NCBI GenBank assembly: GCA_964618405.1
Contig: CAZUAY010000097.1
Span: 1 to 12,936, forward strand
Length of the DNA stretch: 12,936 bases
Direction: 5' to 3'
Source of the DNA: JBBQIY01 sp964618405
GTDB lineage: Bacteria; Verrucomicrobiota; Kiritimatiellia; RFP12; UBA3636
Shown: positions 7,629 to 12,936 of the stretch, piece after piece
Numbering within the stretch: the stretch's first letter is position 1
Layout: the number at the start of each line of letters is the position of its first letter
Program-made: the position numbers and the translations under genes
Notes under the pieces: model-generated
The model's input: the letters and a program-made list of their open reading frames with translations, nothing else
Database searches by the model: none
Told to the model about the DNA's origin: nothing

Positions 7629-7691
7629 TATAACTTCGGGTTTCGCTAAGCAGTGGTCGTAACGAACGGAGCACGGGTTTTCCAACCCGTG
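7629..7691 (+). repeat. Dispersed hairpin repeat, copy 1
   Basis: The unit has a TATAACTT start, a conserved flank at 7642-7672 and a hairpin CACGGGTT-TTCC-AACCCGTG (7672-7691). The 31-nt flank matches 12878-12908 at 28 of 31 positions without gaps. The hairpin stem differs entirely from that of the other copy, but the TTCC loop and 8-bp stem length are the same. No protein is encoded. It may be a mobile or structural non-coding element. Confidence 0.75.
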
Positions 7692-7724
7692 TACGAAAAC
7701 GGGTTGGAAAACCCGTTCTCCGTT
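7665..7724. repeat. Two opposed repeat units forming a long near-perfect palindrome
   Basis: Arms at 7665-7690 and 7699-7724 are reverse complements over 26 bp with a single mismatch (7672 versus 7717) and an 8-nt loop. Each arm also contains its own small hairpin (TTCC loop on the left, GGAA on the right), so the right arm is a second unit in reverse orientation. It lies between two convergent gene sets and could stop or stabilise transcripts from both sides, though no T-tract follows. Confidence 0.75.
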
Positions 7725-7805
7725 TACTCGCTCGTCCTCCTCCTCGTCCTCGACCCACTCCAGCAAATCCTCAACCACTCCTTTATTTCTTCGCGCTTTC
7801 GCCTG

Positions 7806-7828
7806 TCTGCCGTGCCGGCACAGGCAGA
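7806..7828. repeat. GC-rich hairpin with a 10-bp palindromic core
   Basis: TCTGCC (7806-7811), the palindrome GTGCCGGCAC (7812-7821) and GGCAGA (7823-7828) form one stem with a single bulged A at 7822. Similar CTGCC/GGCAG palindromes are common intergenic repeats in PVC and Omnitrophica-type genomes as I recall. No function is evident. Confidence 0.5.
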
Positions 7829-8020
7829 TGTGTTTCATGGTTTAAAATCCACGTCGCGTGGCAGCCCAGCTTCTTGCCCATCGCAGCCCTTCTGGCGCGT
7901 CCTTCAAGCACGAAGGTAGATCGATGATGCGGAAGAAGGGAAACCTATCTGCGGCTCCAAACACTCGATCCCGACAATCAACGCCGTGTTATTGCTCAGC
8001 CATCGGAAGAAAGACATGTT

Positions 8021-8081
8021 TCATGATGAGCCGGCAAGTCATCATCACACTGAAGAAGCAAAAATCATGAAAATCAGATAA
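8021..8081 (+). pseudogene. Copy B of the sialidase-like gene leader with a four-codon frame
   Basis: The segment 8021-8074 matches the leader of the sialidase-like gene (6489-6542) at 45/54 positions with identical distance to the ATG at 8067. The frame reads Met-Lys-Ile-Arg-stop (8067-8081), against Met-Lys-Ile-Lys-Trp in the intact gene, and similarity fades within a few codons. The GA-rich ribosome-binding region (TGAAGAAG) is retained in weaker form. It is either the remnant of a lost paralogue, cut off by what is now the 3' end of the reverse operon, or a regulatory leader that recurs for its own sake. It ends 19 bp before the stop codon of the beta-helix gene on the other strand. Confidence 0.5.
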
Positions 8082-8100
8082 AAGCAGCAGTACATTCGGC

Positions 8101-9720
8101 TTAGGGAAGCACCGCCACCACCCGGTAAACCATCGGTACCGAGCAAGTCACGATGCCGCTGCCGTACGCGCTAATATCGGCCAGCGACGCCCAGGTGCTG
8201 CTCCACGGTCCGCTCGGCGTCGGAGCCCACTCCACACGATACTTCTTAGCCGTCGGAAGTTCGTTGAACGTCAGTCTGCCAGTCCCGTCGAACGACTGGA
8301 TCACAAAATTGTCCACGGGATCGGCCTTCTCGAAGGCGCCAATATCGGGGGCTCCGCCCTGAGGAATCGGGCTGCCAATAAAATCGGCGGTCAGTCCGAC
8401 ACCGATGCCTGCATCGATACAAGGCGATTCGTTTTGCAGGCGGAAATCATAGGCGGCCGCATCCACAAACAAAGGATTTCCGATCACGGGATTGCCTCCG
8501 GTGCCGGGTGTGCCAGCCACAGCGATACTGGAATACGCATTGTGGGAAAGGCTCCAAGATCCACCGCCGTAATTATGAATCGCCACGCCTGCATCCGTGG
8601 TCCGCATGTGGATGTTGTTGCGAGCGTCCACAGGAGTCCGATCAACCCATATATGATACGTGTTGACATGATAGAACACGTTGTTGTAGACCTTCGTTCC
8701 GGTGCAGGGACCAGCCACACCGCTGACCCATGTGGATCCAATTCCAATGCCTCGATCGCAATTATAGAAGAGATTGTTGTGGATCAAATTATTCTTGGTG
8801 TATTGCCCCCCCAGCCGGATTCCTTGGGTGCTACCCTGGAACACGTTGTAACGGGTAATAATGCCGTTGCCTCGCTCGATGTGGACGGCGGAAGAGACGT
8901 TCCCCGTGGTGATAAACGTACAGTATTCAATAATGCCAAAAGCGTTATCGGACAGACCGGCGGCGCTATTCAAGATTAAATTATACTTGTTCCCCGCAGT
9001 ATTGGTTCGGTCTATCGTCGTATGATGAATATGAAATCCGTCGTAAGTCCCGTCAAGCTGAATGCCGTCACCCGAGGACGCGGTCTCATTCGGGTTTACA
9101 AAATAGCGCCGGTTGACGTCGTACACGTTGCAGTAACCAATTTCAATAGTCGGCTCATATTTCGAATAGATGCCATCGAGCGCCACATGGTGAATTTCGG
9201 TGTTCAACACCTTCAGTCCGTTGTTGTAGAATGCAATGATGCCGAAGCCGGCGTTGTTGGCGTTGTGTGCGTTGTACAGAAGGCAATTGCTGACGATGGT
9301 GCTCTGCGCGTAGGTTCCGGTGGTCCCAGCAATACTCACCAGAGAGCTGGCACCGCCGTTTCCGTTGACTTCGAAGTCTTCAACCGTGCAGTTCACCAGC
9401 CCGCCTTCCATCCGGATCGCATGACCATTGCCTGTGTATGAAAAGACGGGCCGGCTGCCTTCTCCGTATGCACCGAGGGTCACGTTCTGCTTCCCGTTCA
9501 CGTAAATCTGGGCACCCGACGTGTACGTGGAGCCCCTCTTCTGCCGGTAAGTGTTGCCGTCGACAAACGTCACATCGGTCCAGGCGTTATAGGGTTGTGT
9601 CATGGTACCCGATTCGAGACCCGAGTAGGTGGGATCAATATAAAAGGTTTCTCCAAGCGCATGGCCGGCAAAGCCTATACCGACCGCGATCGTCAACCAA
9701 CGTATCGATCGAACTTCCAT
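8101..9720 (-). CDS. Secreted right-handed parallel beta-helix protein
   Basis: The 539-residue product starts with a signal peptide (about 1-23, cleavage after ALG). It continues with FYIDPTYSG and a PYNAW segment, as in pectate-lyase-like proteins. Residues about 70-410 are parallel beta-helix coils with many NN/HN turns (IHNNLFYN, KVYNNVFY, ARNNIHM). The usual closing motifs follow: NPLFVD (415-420), SPCIDAG (432-438) and DIGAFE (459-464). A beta-rich C-terminal domain (471-539, KYRVEWAPTPSGPW) resembles terminal modules common in secreted Verrucomicrobia-type proteins. The fold is used by polysaccharide lyases, epimerases and GH28-type hydrolases; the substrate cannot be read from it. AAGGAGG (+ strand 9730-9736) lies 9 nt upstream of the ATG. 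It is 40 bp downstream of the DUF4838 gene, so the two form an operon. Confidence 0.8.
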   Translation of the reverse strand: MEVRSIRWLTIAVGIGFAGHALGETFYIDPTYSGLESGTMTQPYNAWTDVTFVDGNTYRQKRGSTYTSGAQIYVNGKQNVTLGAYGEGSRPVFSYTGNGHAIRMEGGLVNCTVEDFEVNGNGGASSLVSIAGTTGTYAQSTIVSNCLLYNAHNANNAGFGIIAFYNNGLKVLNTEIHHVALDGIYSKYEPTIEIGYCNVYDVNRRYFVNPNETASSGDGIQLDGTYDGFHIHHTTIDRTNTAGNKYNLILNSAAGLSDNAFGIIEYCTFITTGNVSSAVHIERGNGIITRYNVFQGSTQGIRLGGQYTKNNLIHNNLFYNCDRGIGIGSTWVSGVAGPCTGTKVYNNVFYHVNTYHIWVDRTPVDARNNIHMRTTDAGVAIHNYGGGSWSLSHNAYSSIAVAGTPGTGGNPVIGNPLFVDAAAYDFRLQNESPCIDAGIGVGLTADFIGSPIPQGGAPDIGAFEKADPVDNFVIQSFDGTGRLTFNELPTAKKYRVEWAPTPSGPWSSTWASLADISAYGSGIVTCSVPMVYRVVAVLP

Positions 9721-9760
9721 AACTCACACCCTCCTTTCAATCTACGTTTCTCGTTCTATT

Positions 9761-12397
9761 TTAATCCGCATCGGGATCATCGTAGAATTCCGCCGCACGG
9801 GCCTCTGAGGTAAAGATGCGAACAGATTTAATCTGCATCGGCGTATAGGAATAGATCCCCATCCGGTCATGGCCGGGTCCTAGTAGAGGATCTTTTTCCT
9901 CAACCTCCAGAACCGTCTTGCCGTCGATGCTTAAGCGCATATGCTGCCCGTCGAACTCCGCCACAATCGTATAAAAACGACCCGGCTCCACTTTGATTGT
10001 CCTATCTGCCACCACAAGAGCGCGTTGACGACGAACGGCGTTGATGGTGTTGAACGCGGAGCCGAACTGAACCGTATAGCCTTCCAATGGTTTCTCAGCG
10101 CTCGTATGGATTAGCGCGGTCAAGTCACAGATCGCAAGGGTTGCGCCTTCCGGGTTCTTCTCCCAGTCTGGAGGGGTGGACGCAGCGACGAATTCAATCC
10201 GCTGCAATCCCGGCATGGGGCGAGCCAGCAACAGGATGTTGTCGTCGCGGTCGCCCGAGGCGACCAACATACCGTCTTGTATGCTCCAAGCGCCCGACAC
10301 CACTTCCCATGCGTCGCCCAGCGTGGTCCGGTCAAAATTGTCGCTGAAGTCTTCTCGCCAATGGCGCACCACCGCGAGTTTGCGCGGTGCTTCCGCCGCG
10401 ACCGTGGCTTCTGCCTCGATGAATAGCGGACTCGGGGGTCCGATATAGTCGCCCATCTTCCGCGAGCTTGTCGAATTGGGTGCAACCATGGAATTTTGAA
10501 AATACTTCACTTCGATGGCGAAAGGCGGTGCCTCTGCCAGCAGCTTATCGCGCGCGGCGCAGATCTCCTGTGCGTGCTTCACGGCCTCCCGGTCTCCCCC
10601 CTTGGTGCGCCGTACCCGTTCCATGTAGCCAGCGGCCTCCATGTTCAATGCCGTAAACTCCAGCCCCGCTCGAACAAAAACCACCCGTTCGGCATAGACT
10701 GGATCGGCTCCTTCAGCACGCGTGCGGGCGCGCTCGAGAATGGCACGAGCCTGTTCGATGCGTTCAGGCGTAAAAATCCGACGCAGCAGTTCGAGATGTT
10801 CGAAACGGGCACTCGATGAGATGCGCCAAGCCGGGTTTTCCACCAGCTCGGCATGAGCCGCTTCAAGGAACTCATAATAGGCCTGCACATCGTCCGCCGC
10901 GGGCCCGAAGCCGCGCGTGTAGAAATCACGCAGGATTGCTCGACCGTCGGCAGATGGATCGTAAGCCAGTCGAGCCATGAGATAATGCTGGGGCCCTTGG
11001 GTCGAGGAAAACATGAATATAGAGTCGATCTCAAGAACGTGGCAGTTCATTTCTGCCAATGTTTTGAAAAGCGCGTGGGTGTTCGCCATCGCCACAGAGG
11101 GCATGCCCCAAAAGCCTCCATCGTACCAGTTCATATTCGGTCGGTAGCCGATCGATTTTGCTCCCGCCGCCTTCCAGCCGCGCATGTCGTCCTGCGTCCT
11201 ACCCCATTCAGCCTCATTGCTCAAGGGGTAGTGGCCTACAAACGTGACGGCAATCCCGTCCTCCAGCCGCGTTTCGATTGGCGCAACTTTGTACGCGCCA
11301 TACGCCAATGCGTCGAGGAATACTTTGCACTCAGGCATCCGCTCACGCAATCCGCGCGCTAAGCGATTCCAGTATTTTACATACCGCTCGGTAAGGACTC
11401 CGGGAGGGGCATCAGGATGATCCATCGCACGGCAGTTCTCGCAGACGCACCAGCCTCCGCCATCGTTCGGCGTGGCGCCCAGCGATTTCACCATAGGGCT
11501 CTCCTGCAGTGCCTGTTCCATGTTGTTAAGCCACTGCTCGGCCACGGCGGGATTGGATACGCACAACTTCACGTCGCGCCCTCGGTCGCGAGTCCCATCT
11601 GGCTTCAAGGCGAAATACTCTGGGTGCTCATCGCGATAGCGGTCAGACCAGTCGTTATAGGCATGATCGCGTGGCAGGATGTGCGAACTGCGGCCGTTCA
11701 CCCGATGCCCATTTTCCCAGAAATAGTTGACGGCGGCAACGTCCGCGCCCCGATCCGTGCGACCATACTCCGACGTCAGACGAAAACGCCGCGATTGAAT
11801 CGGCGGATGAAACCGGAAGGTAAACGACTCGAAGGCAATCCGGTCGCGACGCGGAATATCCGTGCCCAGCTCGCCCGGCCAGAGCCAGCGTACGCCCAGC
11901 CGGTCGTGAATGAACGTGGACACCGCGTTGGCAGTCCCGAACTCGCCGACTTTTATCGGCCTATAGGTAAGAGGCGGCTTAATGGTAAAGGGCTCACGGT
12001 CACGTCCCGCAATGACCAGATGCCGCGTGTTGGCGGCGATGAGAATCTCTTCTGGCTGCGTGAACTTGAAATCGATGTCTGGGAACAAGCCTTCCAACGC
12101 CGGCTGAAAACCGACCCACACGGCACTTTCCGGCAGTGGGTCGGGCACACCTTCGAGGATAGTCGGGCGTACGCCTGAAATCTTTTCAACGTACGATGCC
12201 AGATCGTCAGCCGACGCGCGGATCGTCTCATCCGTCCCCACCGGAATCACAATCGGTGCTAGACTGCGTCCGCCTTCCACCCAGACGAATGCCTCCGATT
12301 CTTTCGCGGTGGCGCTCGATAGCGCTCCCCCCACAACAATGGCGGTCAAAACGACAGACCGTAGGACAGCATTAACTTCTCTTGCAAATCTATTCAT
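9761..12397 (-). CDS. Secreted DUF4838 (GH67-like) protein with C-terminal lectin-like domain
   Basis: The 878-residue product has a signal peptide (1-31, cleavage after ATA). An N-terminal alpha-glucuronidase-like beta domain follows, with ASADDLASYVEKISG near 62-76 and FIHDRLGVRWLWPGELGTDIP at 163-183 in two adjoining parts. The DUF4838 barrel carries ATPNDGGGWCVCENC at 308-322, where C317, C319 and C322 form the family's Cys cluster. A helical segment (about 500-620) leads to a concanavalin A-like/LamG-type domain (about 683-863) with GAWSIQDGMLVASG, common to 3-keto-disaccharide hydrolase-type and sugar-binding modules. DUF4838 proteins are linked to polysaccharide loci but their reaction is not established to my knowledge. 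ATG 12397 is preceded by AGGA (+ strand 12407-12410) at 9 nt; GTG 12427 would add ten residues that spoil the signal peptide. It is the first gene of the reverse operon. Confidence 0.82.
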   Translation of the reverse strand: MNRFAREVNAVLRSVVLTAIVVGGALSSATAKESEAFVWVEGGRSLAPIVIPVGTDETIRASADDLASYVEKISGVRPTILEGVPDPLPESAVWVGFQPALEGLFPDIDFKFTQPEEILIAANTRHLVIAGRDREPFTIKPPLTYRPIKVGEFGTANAVSTFIHDRLGVRWLWPGELGTDIPRRDRIAFESFTFRFHPPIQSRRFRLTSEYGRTDRGADVAAVNYFWENGHRVNGRSSHILPRDHAYNDWSDRYRDEHPEYFALKPDGTRDRGRDVKLCVSNPAVAEQWLNNMEQALQESPMVKSLGATPNDGGGWCVCENCRAMDHPDAPPGVLTERYVKYWNRLARGLRERMPECKVFLDALAYGAYKVAPIETRLEDGIAVTFVGHYPLSNEAEWGRTQDDMRGWKAAGAKSIGYRPNMNWYDGGFWGMPSVAMANTHALFKTLAEMNCHVLEIDSIFMFSSTQGPQHYLMARLAYDPSADGRAILRDFYTRGFGPAADDVQAYYEFLEAAHAELVENPAWRISSSARFEHLELLRRIFTPERIEQARAILERARTRAEGADPVYAERVVFVRAGLEFTALNMEAAGYMERVRRTKGGDREAVKHAQEICAARDKLLAEAPPFAIEVKYFQNSMVAPNSTSSRKMGDYIGPPSPLFIEAEATVAAEAPRKLAVVRHWREDFSDNFDRTTLGDAWEVVSGAWSIQDGMLVASGDRDDNILLLARPMPGLQRIEFVAASTPPDWEKNPEGATLAICDLTALIHTSAEKPLEGYTVQFGSAFNTINAVRRQRALVVADRTIKVEPGRFYTIVAEFDGQHMRLSIDGKTVLEVEEKDPLLGPGHDRMGIYSYTPMQIKSVRIFTSEARAAEFYDDPDAD

Positions 12398-12494
12398 AGC
12401 ATCTTTTCCTGTGCAGTAACTGTTCACGGCTTTTTTAAGTAGCTCAGGAATCCACTTGCCGTACGCGAATTCATAATGTGTTAACAGAATCTAT

Positions 12495-12517
12495 TAAAAG
12501 GGTAAGATAACCTTTTA
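12495..12517 (-). promoter_or_regulatory. Candidate operator of the reverse operon
   Basis: TAAAAGG (12495-12501) and CCTTTTA (12511-12517) are exact inverted repeats around a 9-nt spacer that contains the -10 element of the reverse promoter. This placement fits a repressor site. Its sequence differs from the candidate operator at 2198-2217, so the two gene sets may answer to different regulators. Confidence 0.5.
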
Positions 12518-12532
12518 TGGAACGAATGTCAA
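12504..12532 (-). promoter_or_regulatory. Strong sigma70-type promoter of the reverse operon
   Basis: On the - strand TTGACA (12532-12527) and TATCTT (12509-12504) are separated by exactly 17 bp. The -35 is perfect and the -10 matches TATAAT at four of six positions. Transcription would start near 12497, giving a leader of about 100 nt before ATG 12397. Confidence 0.7.
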
Positions 12533-12748
12533 TATCAGTTCTTCCCAGAATTGTAATCGCCGAATTGTAAGATGTAGTTGCGAGTTGCGAGTCGCTAGAC
12601 ATTCTGAGTTCTTTGCACTCTCAATTTCTATATGGTAAACTCTTTTCGGATGGGGTCTTGCTGGACTGCATCGTAGCGATGCTGACGAAACTCGGGCAAC
12701 GAGGCTACGCGGTTAACGATGCCCAAGCACAATACTCAGTGGGGGGGG

Positions 12749-12780
12749 CCGATACCGGTTCCGACCCCGATTGCGATTGC
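12749..12780. repeat. Degenerate hexamer tandem repeat (CCGATT-like)
   Basis: Five consecutive 6-bp units read CCGATA, CCGGTT, CCGACC, CCGATT and GCGATT, followed by GC. They directly follow a run of eight G. Read as protein they give Asp-Thr/Ser-Asp-Pro-type dipeptides, a pattern I have seen as spurious translation in PVC intergenic regions. It is probably a non-coding microsatellite. Confidence 0.55.
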
Positions 12781-12866
12781 AAACGCGGAGGCCCACATCG
12801 CTCCAGTTTTCGAGTAAAACAAGAGACAATAAAATGTTGCCCTACTGGGAGAACAGGCATTTTGCC

Positions 12867-12927
12867 TATAACTTTAGTTCGTTAAGCAGTGGTTGTAAAG
12901 AACGGAGCGGGGACATTCCTGTCCCCG
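12867..12927 (+). repeat. Dispersed hairpin repeat, copy 2
   Basis: TATAACTT (12867-12874) and the flank 12878-12908 match the copy at 7629-7672 (28/31 in the flank). The hairpin is CGGGGACA-TTCC-TGTCCCCG (12908-12927), with the same loop and stem length but a different stem sequence. A short related hairpin, AGGCA-TTT-TGCCT (12855-12867), preceded by GGAGAAC, sits immediately upstream and may be a degenerate third unit. Confidence 0.75.
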
Positions 12928-12936
12928 ACACGACGG

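Larger units (their letters stand above)
7540..8100. other. Repeat-rich intergenic region between convergent gene sets
   Basis: No gene is supported. Downstream of the sialidase-like stop there is a T7 run (7546-7552 area) without a preceding hairpin. The rest consists of a repeat unit with its inverted partner (7629-7724), a pyrimidine-rich tract with CTCGTC repeats (7728-7755), a GC palindrome hairpin (7806-7828) and a copy of the sialidase-like gene leader (8021-8081). The open frames on the - strand here (7605-7838 and 7261-7758) are built largely from these repeats and have no ribosome binding site. A clear intrinsic terminator for either convergent gene set is not visible. Confidence 0.7.
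12533..12936. other. Non-coding right end with repeats
   Basis: No gene is supported. The open frame at 12613-12885 has no ribosome binding site and its translation is Cys/Gly/Asp-rich without recognisable motifs. Visible structures are tandem short direct repeats (GAATTGTAA at about 12549 and 12563; GTTGCGA at about 12578 and 12585), a hairpin GCATCG-TAG-CGATGC (12668-12682), a G8 run (12741-12748), a hexamer repeat (12749-12780) and the second dispersed hairpin repeat at the window edge. Confidence 0.65.

Noticed and set aside
7629..7724. CRISPR array
   Set aside because: Only one unit and its inverted partner occur here; there are no regularly spaced direct repeats and no cas genes.
7605..7838. 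Small - strand frame starting MKHICLCRHG
   Set aside because: It is built from the GC hairpin, the CTCGTC tract and the palindromic repeat pair, and has no ribosome binding site.
11417..12178. 253-codon + strand frame
   Set aside because: It is antisense within the DUF4838 gene, which has a signal peptide, ribosome binding site and family motifs.
12613..12885. 90-codon + strand frame
   Set aside because: It includes the G8 run and hexamer repeat, has no ribosome binding site and no recognisable motif.

Overview
The window looks like a chromosomal segment from a bacterium of the PVC superphylum, with Kiritimatiellota, Lentisphaerota or Verrucomicrobiota most likely. This is an inference. It rests on the gene mix (a secreted DUF4838 protein, a secreted parallel beta-helix protein with a short C-terminal beta domain, GH4 and sialidase-like proteins) and on the intergenic repeats, which resemble dispersed non-coding repeats I associate with those phyla. 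No rRNA, tRNA, CRISPR array or transposase gene was found.

Layout. Positions 1-557 are non-coding, with several inverted repeats and a sigma70-type promoter. The housekeeping gene guaA (558-2096, +) follows. Next come four genes on the + strand: a NodB-like polysaccharide deacetylase-fold protein (2273-3694), an alpha/alpha-barrel protein of unknown activity (3814-4989), a GH4-family NAD-dependent glycosidase (5036-6346) and a sialidase-like beta-propeller protein (6535-7539). None of these four has a recognisable signal peptide. A repeat-filled intergenic region (7540-8100) separates them from a convergent two-gene operon on the - strand: a secreted DUF4838/GH67-like protein with a C-terminal lectin-like domain (12397-9761), then a secreted right-handed beta-helix protein (9720-8101). 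The right end (12398-12936) holds the promoter and candidate operator of that operon and more repeats.

How the genes may work together (inference). The two exported proteins could bind or cut an extracellular polysaccharide. The four apparently cytoplasmic proteins could deacetylate, trim and hydrolyse the imported oligosaccharides, with GH4 acting by NAD-assisted oxidation and elimination. Each arm has its own palindromic candidate operator overlapping its probable -10 element: TTGCTAT-N6-ATAGCAA for the forward arm and TAAAAGG-N9-CCTTTTA for the reverse arm. No transporter, regulator or sulfatase gene lies in the window, so the substrate cannot be named.

The most unusual non-coding signals are: (i) a 54-bp leader ending in the start codon of the sialidase-like gene, found again at 8021-8074 at the same spacing but opening a reading frame of only four codons; and (ii) a dispersed repeat with a conserved 31-nt flank and an 8-bp hairpin around a fixed TTCC loop, whose stem sequence differs between copies while pairing is kept.
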